The notes beneath the pieces are model-generated. The model was not told where the DNA came from. It searched no databases and worked only from the letters and a program-made list of their open reading frames with translations. From Colicola sp016286205 (lineage in GTDB: Bacteria; Bacteroidota; Bacteroidia; Bacteroidales; Paludibacteraceae), in the NCBI GenBank assembly GCA_016286205.1, contig JAEESF010000002.1:62001-126000 (forward strand): a stretch of DNA of 64,000 nucleotides. Reading direction: 5' to 3'. The translations under genes and the position numbers were made by a program. Of this stretch, positions 42,456-50,830 are shown one piece after another; position 1 is the stretch's first letter; every line of letters starts with the position of its first letter.

Positions 42456-44952
42456 GATCTGTTTGAGTGCTGAACACGTAGTTCGGGAAGACAAACAGAG
42501 AACTCCACTCCAGGTATTTGTCAATCAGGTACCATGGAGTATCTTCGCCGTGCTCCAGATTTGTAACCACGTGCACGCTCTGGGCGGGCATCATACCTTG
42601 TGCGAAGAGTAACGCTCGTTCGCCCTTGGCATTGATAGCCATATCGACCACTATCATCGCGTGGCCCGGATTTCCACTGGTAATAAACACATCGCCAATT
42701 TGGATATCCTCTATCTTGCGTGTTTTCAGTTCCTTTTCCAACGAAGCGGTGTTAGCATACGCAAACACATAGTCCATATACTTACGGAACTTGGCGTACG
42801 AATAATCGTTGCCCACATAGTCGGTGTAGTTAAGTCGTTTGCCGCTGAGCGCATTGAAATGAATGTCTTTGTAGCGTTTCTGGCGATACAACCATTCAGC
42901 GCGTAGCAACATGACCGCATCAGCACATTGCAGCAAGTCTCTGGTGCCAATATCGATATCCAAGACCGCGTATCCGCCAAACTGATTCTTGACCGGAGAA
43001 CCATTGTAGTAATACAGATTCCAGTCGTCTTTCAGTTTGTAGTTGCGTAGGAACTCGGCAAACGAGCCTTTAGGCACTTTGATGCGTCGGAAACCTTCGC
43101 GCGGATTGATATCGCCGATGACGTGAATATCTTCGTAGAGTTTCCACTCTTGCTCCGGTTCCACATCAGGCAAGTTCAGCAATTTGGATACTTGCTGTTC
43201 GCTAACTGCTACCGCGGGTTTGTTATTGCGTTTGGCAGCCTCAGCCAGTGCTCGGTCTTGGACGAGTCGCACGGACAAACCGGTCATGACTCGCTGGCCG
43301 AAATGCGGACCAGAAGCATCCTTTATGAACCAGGCGCAGGAAGCTTCGTCATCCTCGCGGTTAGCCCAAGAAGATGACCAATAGCTACCATTGTAGGAAG
43401 GCGTTACCATATATTGGAGAGTTCGTTCACCTCCCGCGGGCAGGAATACTGCGCCCGCCTTTTCCATTCTATCCCATTGAGCGACAGAATAGACATTGGT
43501 TTGCATATTTTTCGGCTCGGGCTTGAAGGATAGTCCGGAAGGCAAACGCCAATTGTCGGGCAAGAAGATATAACCTTGGACTCCATTGACCATGGCTTGT
43601 CCGCGTAACTGTTTGGCGTTGGCACGTTGGTCGTAGAGATAAGTCCACTCTTCGCGTGACAAAGTGCGCCATATATCGTTCGCATTGCCTCCGTTGACAA
43701 ACGGATTGCGTCCCCAATCCTCGAACTTGCCTCCCTGGCGCAGCGCGGGCGTACTCTTGTAATCTGTAGGAGTGGTGGCATTGCCCCAGTTGAAGGCATC
43801 TATCCAACCATCGTACACATTGTTCGCAATCTGGGTATTGTCGCATTTGACAGAACCGATATAGACGTTTCCTACCTCTTCTTCGCCCACAAAATCATAC
43901 TGATGTTCCGCAAAGCGCCAAGTATTGGTGGAAGGTTTGTATTGCACGTTGCCTTGTGCAAAACGCGCTTGAATACCCGGGCCGATAGAGAACCAACCGG
44001 GCAAAACGCCGTTAGGCGCATTGACATTCGCAGCCGATTGTTCGGCCTGTGGTTTTGCCTGACGAAGGGCAATCTGTCGCTCCATCTCTTCGTCCCACGC
44101 GCTTTTCTTAACCGGCTCTACGTAATCGGCATCATGCACGAGGCGCACCGACATTCCTCGGTGCCAAGTGTCGTACATGTTGGCATTCGCATTATCGGCC
44201 GTGAAATAGATATTTCTGGCATCTACATCTCCTTTGCCTTTCTGTTGGTACAGAGTGGATGACCAATAAGCGCCCACGACACCGATCCCCTGTATCTGCC
44301 TGCCGTTTCTCACTCCTGCCGCAGGCAGGAAAACGGCTCCATTGGTTTCCATTTTGGCCCATTGGGCCGCAGAATAGGTATTGGCGGTCCAGTTGTTAGG
44401 TTGCGGACGGAAAGAGAGTCCTTGCGGCAATTGCCAAGCATCAGGCAACAGAATATAACCGTGCATATTATTCACGGTGGCCTGTCCGCGCAGGTTGCGC
44501 GCATTAGGACGTTTGTCGAAGAGATAGATCCACTCGTCGCCCGTCAGCGTACGCCACAGTTCGCCCTTGGGATAACCGCCATTCTGATAACTCCAGTTGC
44601 CCCACTCTTTGTAACCATAGAACGTGTCGTAGACATACTTGGCTGAGTTCTGGGTCATATCTCCCCCCCACTCAAACAAATCGAGCCATCCTTTGTACAG
44701 TCTGGCACATTTATTATTGTCCGATTTGATCCCTTCGTAGTAAACCGTTCCTTGTGTATCATCACCGACGAAATCCCATTGATGTTCGGCAAACTGAGCA
44801 AAGCGCGGATAGTCGTTGTATTGAGCATTTCCTCGCGAGAAATACACTTGTTTGGTAGGGCTAACCGAAAATAAGCCCGGCAGCGCACCTTCTTGCAAAG
44901 CATACAAGGAGGAGGCCGCCAGGCACAATATAGCTAGAAATGCTTTTCTCAT
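42439..44952 (-). CDS. Two lectin-fold-like domains fused to DUF4846
   Basis: 837 aa. Signal peptide MRKAFLAILCLAASSLYA. Two copies of the family domain found at 8161 and 44949: residues about 20-280 (EGALPGLFSVSPTKQVYFS, QFAEHQWDFVG, WIYLFDKRPNARNLRGQATV, AYWSSTLYQQ) and 310-590 (GVLPGWFSIGPGIQARFAQG, WRFAEHQYDFVG, SYWSSSWANR). From about 615 a DUF4846 domain (RIKVPKGSFAEFLRNYKL, YAVLDIDIGTRDLLQCADAV, GNPGHAMIVVD). Cys676 in QCADAV and His764 in GHAMIV follow the order of NlpC/P60-type Cys-His hydrolases (inference). Probably surface exposed. Overlaps the 44949 gene by 4 nt. Confidence 0.85.
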   Translation of the reverse strand: MRKAFLAILCLAASSLYALQEGALPGLFSVSPTKQVYFSRGNAQYNDYPRFAQFAEHQWDFVGDDTQGTVYYEGIKSDNNKCARLYKGWLDLFEWGGDMTQNSAKYVYDTFYGYKEWGNWSYQNGGYPKGELWRTLTGDEWIYLFDKRPNARNLRGQATVNNMHGYILLPDAWQLPQGLSFRPQPNNWTANTYSAAQWAKMETNGAVFLPAAGVRNGRQIQGIGVVGAYWSSTLYQQKGKGDVDARNIYFTADNANANMYDTWHRGMSVRLVHDADYVEPVKKSAWDEEMERQIALRQAKPQAEQSAANVNAPNGVLPGWFSIGPGIQARFAQGNVQYKPSTNTWRFAEHQYDFVGEEEVGNVYIGSVKCDNTQIANNVYDGWIDAFNWGNATTPTDYKSTPALRQGGKFEDWGRNPFVNGGNANDIWRTLSREEWTYLYDQRANAKQLRGQAMVNGVQGYIFLPDNWRLPSGLSFKPEPKNMQTNVYSVAQWDRMEKAGAVFLPAGGERTLQYMVTPSYNGSYWSSSWANREDDEASCAWFIKDASGPHFGQRVMTGLSVRLVQDRALAEAAKRNNKPAVAVSEQQVSKLLNLPDVEPEQEWKLYEDIHVIGDINPREGFRRIKVPKGSFAEFLRNYKLKDDWNLYYYNGSPVKNQFGGYAVLDIDIGTRDLLQCADAVMLLRAEWLYRQKRYKDIHFNALSGKRLNYTDYVGNDYSYAKFRKYMDYVFAYANTASLEKELKTRKIEDIQIGDVFITSGNPGHAMIVVDMAINAKGERALLFAQGMMPAQSVHVVTNLEHGEDTPWYLIDKYLEWSSLFVFPNYVFSTQTDLKCFE

Positions 44953-45782
44953 TGAACAGGAACGACATCCAATACGAGACGTACAGAGAGACCATAGAAG
45001 CGTTTCTCGTGATCCTTCGGGCCAATGCGTTTCTCGCTGAAGAAGATATCGCGTGCGTCTCCGCTCTCCCAGTCATTGAAGATATCGGACGACCAGTAGA
45101 AACCGAACAAGCCAACCATGCTCGTTTCTGCTCCACTACGGAAACCACCGGCCGGCAAGAATACGGCACCCGCTTTCTCCATCTGTTTCCATTGCTTGGA
45201 ACTATAGACATTGGTTGTCCAGTTGTTAGGATCAGGCGTGAAGGTCATTTTCTTAGGTAGCTGCCAGTTGTCGGGAAGAAGAATATAACCACGCACATCG
45301 TCCACAGTGGCCTGTCCACGCAGATTTTCTGCGTTAGGACGCGTTACGAACAAATAGAACCACTCTTCCCAATTCAGCGTACGCCATCCGGGATTCAAGA
45401 TTCCACCATTGAGAATGGTACGTGTGCCCCATTCGTCGAAATTGGAATAGTCTCGTAATTCTTCAGTAGCGAGAACCGGTTGCTTAGCCGTTCCCCATCC
45501 GAAAAGATCAATCCATCCGTCATAATAGCGATCGATGCGTGCATTGTTTGATTTCTCGAACGCATACGACACATTGCCTAGTTTGGCATTGCCGACAAAG
45601 TCATACTGATTCTCAGCGAAACGCCAATAGTCGCCAAAAGCTTGATACTGGAGATTACCCTGCGAGAAGACAACAAATCGTCCTTCTCCAATGGAGAACA
45701 CGCCCGGCAGGGCTCCTTCTTGCTTTGCCTGCACGGCAAGCGTCATGGCTGCACAGAGCAGCGTAAAGAAAATTTTTTTCAT
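44949..45782 (-). CDS. Secreted lectin-fold-like protein
   Basis: 277 aa. Signal peptide MKKIFFTLLCAAMTLAVQA. A single copy of the repeated domain (EGALPGVFSIGEGRFVVFSQ, YWRFAENQYDFVG, DGWIDLFGWG, GYILLPDNWQLPKKM, GAVFLPAGGFR, YWSSDIF, YGLSVRLVLDV). It ends after the domain without any tail. Start chosen at 45782 on the basis of the promoter and signal peptide. First gene of the operon with the 837-aa fusion; the two are coupled by an ATGA overlap. Confidence 0.85.
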   Translation of the reverse strand: MKKIFFTLLCAAMTLAVQAKQEGALPGVFSIGEGRFVVFSQGNLQYQAFGDYWRFAENQYDFVGNAKLGNVSYAFEKSNNARIDRYYDGWIDLFGWGTAKQPVLATEELRDYSNFDEWGTRTILNGGILNPGWRTLNWEEWFYLFVTRPNAENLRGQATVDDVRGYILLPDNWQLPKKMTFTPDPNNWTTNVYSSKQWKQMEKAGAVFLPAGGFRSGAETSMVGLFGFYWSSDIFNDWESGDARDIFFSEKRIGPKDHEKRFYGLSVRLVLDVVPVQ

Positions 45783-45804
45783 AAATAAAAAATGATTTAC
45801 GGTG

Positions 45805-45836
45805 CAAAGATAGTAATTAAATTTCACATACACAAA
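45805..45836 (-). promoter_or_regulatory. Promoter for the 44949/42439 operon
   Basis: Minus strand TTTG (45836-45833) and TATCTTTG (45812-45805), spaced 20 bp. Fits a start of translation at 45782. Confidence 0.75.
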
Positions 45837-45890
45837 TATTTGTTACAATTATTATGCCAAATTGGACATAAATCGAGGTGTGGGCGACCG

Positions 45891-46018
45891 GTGTTTGTCT
45901 CGATTATATCGCACTTATAACGCACTTATATCGCACTAATAACGCACTAATAACGCACTTATAACGCACTAAATTTGGGGTGCTTTTTTGTTAGTATTAT
46001 ATACGTAGTATATAATAC
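45891..46018 (+). repeat. 11-bp tandem array plus palindrome (intergenic element copy 4)
   Basis: Eight consecutive 11-mers from 45891 (GTGTTTGTCTC, GATTATATCGC, ACTTATAACGC, ACTTATATCGC, two ACTAATAACGC, ACTTATAACGC, ACTAAATTTGG), then a T-run and the same 25-bp palindrome as at 9621, here at 45994-46018. It fills most of the gap between htpG and the 44949 gene. Confidence 0.95.
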
Positions 46019-46036
46019 AGAGAATGTAGTGGTTTT

Positions 46037-46071
46037 TGCAAAAGAAAATGGCACACGTAAGGTCGTATGCC
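46037..46071 (-). terminator. Probable htpG terminator
   Basis: On the minus strand GGCATACG pairs with CGTGTGCC (one mismatch), followed by ATTTTCTTTT. Positions 46071-46050 for the stem. Confidence 0.7.
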
Positions 46072-46096
46072 ATTCTCCATTAGAAACTTTTAGGTT

Positions 46097-48028
46097 TTAG
46101 AGCAATTCTACCGAGCGGTTGACAAACTTAGCGAGCGCTTCGCCTTTGAGTTGTCCGCTAGCAAGCAGCGCGATGTCGATGAGTTGTTTGAGTCGCTCGT
46201 CTTCGCCATCCAACTTGTAAACAGTCTTGGTGACAGTTTCTTTTTTGCCGTCTTTTTCCTGTTCTTCTTGTACTTCCTCGCTCGTTTCTTTTGTAACCAA
46301 CTCTTGGATGAGCGGGTGAGCAGTATTGAGAACGAGATTGTATGAATCTGGAATCTGTCCGTAGAATGACATTCCTTGTTGGTGAGCCGACATCTCTTTC
46401 ATTCGGCGCATGAACTCGTTTTGCGTCAAGAAAACAGGTAATGCATCTTGCGAAGCTGCTTCACAGCTGACATAGTATTTGAGTTTTTCGCTCTCGGGCA
46501 GAAGTGCTTCTACGGCTTTGCGCAGCCCCTCTTTTTGCTCGTCAGAATAGTTGTCTTTGGCCGCATCTTCCTTCTTAATCAGATTTTCGATGGTATCGCT
46601 ATCAATGCGAACAAAACGCAGTTTCTCGTTCTTTTGCTCGGCTTGCGACATCGAATGCACGTCCAATTCGCCATCTTGCAGCAAGACGTCGTAGCCTTTA
46701 GCTTTCGCACGCTCGATGTACGTGTAATTGGCGTCCGGATCCTGTGTATAGAGTATGACCATCGTGCCATCTTTGTCCACTTGCGCTTCGCGCACACGGT
46801 CCTTGTATTCCTCCAAAGTGAAATATTTGCCGTCGAGATTCTTCAACAACGCGAAGCCGATGGCTTTCTCGTAGAACTTCTCATCGGTGAGCATACCAAA
46901 CTGGATAAAGAGTTTGATATCATCCCATTTCTTCTCGAAATTCTCTCGGTCATTCTTGAACATCTCTGCCAGTTTGTCGGCGACTTTCTTGGTGATATAA
47001 CCGCTTATCTTCTTGACATTGTTGTCGCTCTGCAGATACGAACGGCTGACATTCAGCGGAATATCGGGACTATCGATAACGCCGTGTAATAGAGTGAGAT
47101 ACTCAGGCACGATATTTTCGACTTCGTCGGTGACGTACACTTGATTGCAATAAAGCTGAATTTTGTTGCGATGGACATCCAGATTGGTCTTAATCTTCGG
47201 GAAATAGAGGATTCCTGTCAAGTGGAACGGATAATCTACGTTCAGATGAATGTGAAACAACGGTTCGTCCATCTGAGTAGGATACAACTCGTGATAGAAC
47301 TTGTCGTAGTCCTCGTCTTTCAAGTCGGCCGGTTTGCGCGTCCAAGCGGGAGTAGTATCGTTGATGATATTCTCTTCGTCGGTCTCGACCTGTTTGCCAT
47401 CTTTCCACTCTTTCTTCTTGCCGAAAGCAATCTCAACCGGCAAGAACTTACAATATTTCTTCAGCAAGCCTTCAATAGTAGCTTCCTCCAGATACTGTTT
47501 GAACTCATCATCAATGTGCAAAACGATATCTGTTCCGCGGTCGGCCTTAATGGTATCTTCCATCTCAAATTCAGGCGATCCTTCGCACGACCAATGTACC
47601 GCCTTAGCGTCCTCCTGGTAAGATTGCGAGAAAATCTCCACCTTCTTGCTCACCATGAAAGCAGAATAGAAGCCCAAGCCGAAATGGCCAATAATGGCTT
47701 CTGTTTTGTCCTTGTACTTGTTGACAAACTCTTCTGCTCCGGAGAAGGCTATTTGGTTAATAAAACGGTCAACCTCGTCTGCCGTCATTCCAATACCATG
47801 GTCGCTGACGGTCAGCGTTTTTTTCTTTTTGTCAATAGTGACACGCACGCGAGTGTCCCCCAGATCACCTTTCACTTCGCCTACAGACGAGAGTGTTTTG
47901 AGTTTCTGCGTGGCATCTACTGCATTACTAATCAATTCACGAAGAAAAATCTCGTGATCAGAATAGAGGAATTTTTTGATGACGGGGAATATATTATCCG
48001 ACGTCACTCCAATGTTACCTTTGCTCAT
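46097..48028 (-). CDS. htpG: Molecular chaperone HtpG (Hsp90)
   Basis: 643 aa, cytosolic Hsp90. Seen: MSKGNIGVTSDNIFPVIKKF, LRELISNAVDATQKL (ATP-binding Asn/Asp region), VSDHGIGMTADEV, GHFGLGFYSAFMVS, and the middle-domain arginine region NVSRSYLQ. A normal length for the family. The 3' end is followed by a terminator. No consensus TAnnTTTG promoter was found in the ~150 bp upstream on this strand; a palindrome shared with secA lies 93 bp before the ATG. Confidence 0.97.
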   Translation of the reverse strand: MSKGNIGVTSDNIFPVIKKFLYSDHEIFLRELISNAVDATQKLKTLSSVGEVKGDLGDTRVRVTIDKKKKTLTVSDHGIGMTADEVDRFINQIAFSGAEEFVNKYKDKTEAIIGHFGLGFYSAFMVSKKVEIFSQSYQEDAKAVHWSCEGSPEFEMEDTIKADRGTDIVLHIDDEFKQYLEEATIEGLLKKYCKFLPVEIAFGKKKEWKDGKQVETDEENIINDTTPAWTRKPADLKDEDYDKFYHELYPTQMDEPLFHIHLNVDYPFHLTGILYFPKIKTNLDVHRNKIQLYCNQVYVTDEVENIVPEYLTLLHGVIDSPDIPLNVSRSYLQSDNNVKKISGYITKKVADKLAEMFKNDRENFEKKWDDIKLFIQFGMLTDEKFYEKAIGFALLKNLDGKYFTLEEYKDRVREAQVDKDGTMVILYTQDPDANYTYIERAKAKGYDVLLQDGELDVHSMSQAEQKNEKLRFVRIDSDTIENLIKKEDAAKDNYSDEQKEGLRKAVEALLPESEKLKYYVSCEAASQDALPVFLTQNEFMRRMKEMSAHQQGMSFYGQIPDSYNLVLNTAHPLIQELVTKETSEEVQEEQEKDGKKETVTKTVYKLDGEDERLKQLIDIALLASGQLKGEALAKFVNRSVELL

Positions 48029-48120
48029 ATTGTTTGTATTTTTTAGTTAGTCAATAGCATGAGTTCCCATTTTCCGAACTCCGATTAGTATCGTTCAAAT
48101 CTTGTGCCAACCATCTTTTT

Positions 48121-48135
48121 CTGCCAAAATGGCAG
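48121..48135. promoter_or_regulatory. 15-bp palindrome between htpG and the SufT-like gene
   Basis: CTGCCAAAATGGCAG: outer 5-bp arms CTGCC and GGCAG are perfect inverted repeats. Located 93 bp upstream of htpG and 16 bp upstream of the -33 element of the divergent SufT-like gene. A near copy is upstream of secA. Confidence 0.45.
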
Positions 48136-48150
48136 TTTATAGCCGAATAA

Positions 48151-48182
48151 TTTGCATATATAAAAAAAAAGTTGTACCTTTG
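48151..48182 (+). promoter_or_regulatory. Promoter for the SufT-like gene
   Basis: TTTG at 48151-48154 and TACCTTTG at 48175-48182, spaced 20 bp. Confidence 0.75.
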
Positions 48183-48203
48183 CGCGATTTTTCGCGCAGA
48201 AGG

Positions 48204-48518
48204 ATGAACGAGTTTCTAGAAAAAGAAGAAGCCATACTACGGATGCTGAAAACCGTATTTGATCCGGAGATACCAGTCAATGTGTATGATCTGGGATTGA
48301 TTTACGGAATTGAACTGAAGGAAGACGGAGTATGCGAGATAACGATGACGCTGACTGCGCCATCTTGTCCCGCGGGTGATTTCATTGTGGAAGATATTCG
48401 TCAGAAAGTCGGTAGCGTGGAAGGTGTGAAAGATGTGAATGTGACGATTGTCTTTGAGCCCGAGTGGAACAAAGATATGATGTCGGAAGAAGCTAAACTC
48501 GAGTTGGGCTTCCTCTAA
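48204..48518 (+). CDS. MIP18/DUF59 family protein, SufT-like
   Basis: 104 aa. DUF59 protein linked to Fe-S cluster assembly. Seen: ILRMLKTVFDPEIPVNVYDLGLIYGI (the conserved DPE.....DLGLI), ITMTLTAPSCPAGDFI with its conserved Cys, and VTIVFEPEWNKDMMSEEAKLELG at the end. Translation start set at 48204 because it follows the promoter by a suitable distance; the longer frame to 48102 would begin upstream of it. Confidence 0.9.
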   Translation: MNEFLEKEEAILRMLKTVFDPEIPVNVYDLGLIYGIELKEDGVCEITMTLTAPSCPAGDFIVEDIRQKVGSVEGVKDVNVTIVFEPEWNKDMMSEEAKLELGFL

Positions 48519-48547
48519 TTTGTGATTTTTGATTTGTGATTTATGAT
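48518..48547 (+). repeat. Intergenic 7-bp repeat (GATTTGT type) containing a start codon
   Basis: Heptamers GATTTTT (48524), GATTTGT (48531) and GATTTAT (48538) between the SufT-like and LpxH-like genes. The ATG of the latter (48543) is formed by the last unit. Confidence 0.8.
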
Positions 48548-49331
48548 ATACTTTTTGAGTGATGCCCATTTAGGAAGTCTGGCCATCGATAGAGGTTGGG
48601 CACATCAGAAGAAATTGATTGACATGCTCGAAATGATGAGCAAGGACGCCGTGTCGATTTATATGCTCGGCGATATGTTTGATTTCTGGATGGAATATTT
48701 TGTGCACGACCATCGTAAACGCGAGTTCTCGCCATTCTTCAAAGAACTGAGGAAACTGACTAAACTCGGAATCCATATACATTATTTTACCGGAAATCAT
48801 GATTTGTGGACTTTCGGCGGCTTAGAGAGTTTGAGTGGTGCGGAGATTCATTACGAGCCATGTACCATCATTCGTTACGGCAAATCGCTATATTTGAGTC
48901 ACGGAGATGGTGTACTGCCAAGCAACTGGAAGACACTGTATCCCAAGCCAATAGTGAAGAAAATCAAGCGATTTATCCGTTTGCGCGAGATCTTCCGTAG
49001 TCCATTCCTGCAGTTCTGTTTCCGATGTTTGCCACCTAGTTGGGGCAACAAATTCGGTTACAACTGGGCCAAACGAAGCCGCCTGAAAGAATTTGAGCAT
49101 CCGTGTCCATACAAAGGCGAAGATCAGGAAGAACTGGTACTATTTGCCAAAGAGCAAGAAAAAATGCACAATCATCGTGATTACTATTTGTTCGGCCATC
49201 GGCACATCGAATTGGATCTGCAGATTACGCCCGATAGCCGCGTATTGGTACTAGGCGACTGTTTTCGTCATTGGACCTATGCAAAACTGGATCACCACGG
49301 CAATCTAACGATGCATAATTTTGAAGAATAG
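48543..49331 (+). CDS. UDP-2,3-diacylglucosamine diphosphatase, LpxH-like
   Basis: 262 aa, metallophosphoesterase fold. Seen: YFLSDAHLGS (Asp, His), YMLGDMFDFWMEY (Asp), YFTGNHDLWTFG (GNHD), LSHGDG, and a late FGHRHIELD (His pair). In Bacteroidetes this family carries out the LpxH step of lipid A synthesis, removing UMP from UDP-2,3-diacylglucosamine at the membrane; other metallophosphoesterases have similar motifs, so the function is likely but not proven. Lies 24 nt after the SufT-like gene and 2 nt before mazG. Confidence 0.85.
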   Translation: MIYFLSDAHLGSLAIDRGWAHQKKLIDMLEMMSKDAVSIYMLGDMFDFWMEYFVHDHRKREFSPFFKELRKLTKLGIHIHYFTGNHDLWTFGGLESLSGAEIHYEPCTIIRYGKSLYLSHGDGVLPSNWKTLYPKPIVKKIKRFIRLREIFRSPFLQFCFRCLPPSWGNKFGYNWAKRSRLKEFEHPCPYKGEDQEELVLFAKEQEKMHNHRDYYLFGHRHIELDLQITPDSRVLVLGDCFRHWTYAKLDHHGNLTMHNFEE

Positions 49332-49333
49332 CG

Positions 49334-50170
49334 ATGCATACAAGAGAAGAAAAACTGGCCGCCTTCGGACGACTGCTAGACATAATGGATACGCTGCGTG
49401 AGAAATGTCCGTGGGACAGAAAGCAGACATTCGACAGTATCCGGCAAAATACGATAGAGGAGACTTACGAACTAGCAACCGCTATCAGTAGGCATGACAT
49501 GCACGAAATCAGCAAAGAACTTGGCGATGTACTGTTGCACGTGATTTTCTACGCTAAGATGGGTAGTGAGGACAAATGGAATTTCTCCGATTCATCGAGC
49601 GAGGAACCGCACGACCAGTTTGACATAGCCGATGTATGCAATCAGATTTCGGACAAACTGATATTTCGTCATCCGCATGTTTATGGCGACGAAGCGGCAA
49701 AAAGTGCCGAAGATGTGAGTCATTTGTGGGAACAAGTCAAACTGAAGGAAAAAGACGGAAATAAAACCGTTTTGGGCGGAATACCGGACAGTTTGCCAAG
49801 TCTAGTAAAGGCCTATCGGATCCAAGACAAAGTGGCGAACGTAGGTTTTGACTGGGAGAAGAAAGAAGATGTGTGGGCCAAAGTGCAAGAAGAACTAGAC
49901 GAGCTGCGTGCCGAACTAGCCAAACCGGACGGCGGTAACAAAGAAGCGGAAATGGGCGATTTGCTTTTCGCTATGATAAACGCAGCCCGACTCTATAAGA
50001 TAAAGCCGGACAACGCATTAGAGCAAACAAACCTGAAGTTTATTAAGCGCTTCAATTATGTGGAGCAACGCGCCAAAGAGCAAGGCAAAGCGCTGAAAGA
50101 TATGACTTTAGGCGAAATGGATGCTCTGTGGAACGAAGCCAAAGACTACTTCACGACAGCGTCGAAATAG
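49334..50170 (+). CDS. mazG: Nucleoside triphosphate pyrophosphohydrolase MazG
   Basis: 278 aa, two MazG domains. The first carries LREKCPWDRKQTFDSI and ETYELATAI with EELG-like SKELGDVLLHVIFYAKM (EExxE..ExxD metal-binding pattern), the second KKEDVWAKVQEELDELRAEL and EMGDLLFAMINAARL. The enzyme hydrolyses NTPs to NMP and PPi as house-cleaning. Its end overlaps the convergent lipoprotein gene by 25 nt. Confidence 0.95.
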   Translation: MHTREEKLAAFGRLLDIMDTLREKCPWDRKQTFDSIRQNTIEETYELATAISRHDMHEISKELGDVLLHVIFYAKMGSEDKWNFSDSSSEEPHDQFDIADVCNQISDKLIFRHPHVYGDEAAKSAEDVSHLWEQVKLKEKDGNKTVLGGIPDSLPSLVKAYRIQDKVANVGFDWEKKEDVWAKVQEELDELRAELAKPDGGNKEAEMGDLLFAMINAARLYKIKPDNALEQTNLKFIKRFNYVEQRAKEQGKALKDMTLGEMDALWNEAKDYFTTASK

Positions 50171-50631
50171 AAAGTACGCGGAGAGTAAGGATCACCGGCA
50201 TCGGAAGAAACAACCATATTGACGCGGTGCTTTCCTGCAGCCAACGGAATATAACGCAACGTAGTGGTGCATAGATACACTTTCTCGGCAACAAACTCCA
50301 ACTTACCATTCTCGGGATCGGAACCAGAAGTAATGAACTGGTCATTGGCAGGATCCCACTCCAACGACACTTCCACACAAGCGGGATCAGCCTGTACATT
50401 GAATGCGGTGAGATAATTATAGTAGCCACACAACATTACTCCCATTCTGACCGTATCGCCCACTTGGAGCGTATCGAGAACAGAAATAGTATCCAAAACT
50501 CCTGCAGCCGAAGTGCGATAGAGCGAACGTGAGATTTCCAAGATAGGTGTAGATGCAGTTTTTTCCTCACACGAAATCATAGTGCACATGAGCACAAAAC
50601 AAACTACAGGAAAGAAAATACGGCGTAACAT
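50146..50631 (-). CDS. Hypothetical lipoprotein
   Basis: 161 aa from Met at 50631 (an upstream in-frame start at 50661 lies in the tRNA terminator). Signal peptide with lipobox MISC (Cys20), followed by a beta-sandwich-like domain (DTISVLDTLQVGDTVRMGVML, LEWDPANDQFITSG, YIPLAAGKHRVNMVVSSDAG). No recognised family. Downstream of tRNA-Leu on the same strand but separated by its terminator; convergent with mazG. Confidence 0.75.
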   Translation of the reverse strand: MLRRIFFPVVCFVLMCTMISCEEKTASTPILEISRSLYRTSAAGVLDTISVLDTLQVGDTVRMGVMLCGYYNYLTAFNVQADPACVEVSLEWDPANDQFITSGSDPENGKLEFVAEKVYLCTTTLRYIPLAAGKHRVNMVVSSDAGDPYSPRTFYFDAVVK

Positions 50632-50650
50632 AACAGTAACAAATTTTAAT

Positions 50651-50679
50651 GTATAAAACAAACGGACTCAAAGTCCGTT
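50651..50679 (-). terminator. Terminator after tRNA-Leu
   Basis: AACGGACT (50661-50668) pairs with AGTCCGTT (50672-50679), loop CAA, followed on the minus strand by TGTTTTATAC. Confidence 0.8.
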
Positions 50680-50680
50680 G

Positions 50681-50762
50681 TGCGGCATAAAAGACTCGAA
50701 CTTTCACTCCTCTCGGAACCAGATCCTAAGTCTGGCGCGTCTACCAATTCCGCCAATGCCGC
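50681..50762 (-). tRNA. tRNA-Leu (anticodon TAG)
   Basis: Minus-strand RNA of 82 nt: acceptor GCGGCAT pairs with ATGCCGC plus discriminator A. D-arm TTGGCGGAATTGGTAGACGC, anticodon stem CCAGA/TCTGG with loop CTTAGGA (anticodon TAG), long variable arm typical of tRNA-Leu, T-arm AGTTCGAGTCT. CCA is not encoded. A promoter lies 37 nt upstream. Confidence 0.95.
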
Positions 50763-50798
50763 GGCACGAGCGTAGCAAGTGCTCAACAAAAACGGGTG

Positions 50799-50830
50799 CA
50801 AAAGTACTACATTTTTTTGACATATGCAAG
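50799..50830 (-). promoter_or_regulatory. tRNA-Leu promoter
   Basis: Minus strand CTTG (50830-50827) and TACTTTTG (50806-50799), spaced 20 bp. The CTTG lies within codons 2-3 of the divergent M16 protease gene. Confidence 0.75.

Noticed and set aside
47141..48046. 301-codon plus-strand frame opposite htpG
   Set aside because: Antisense shadow of a highly conserved gene.
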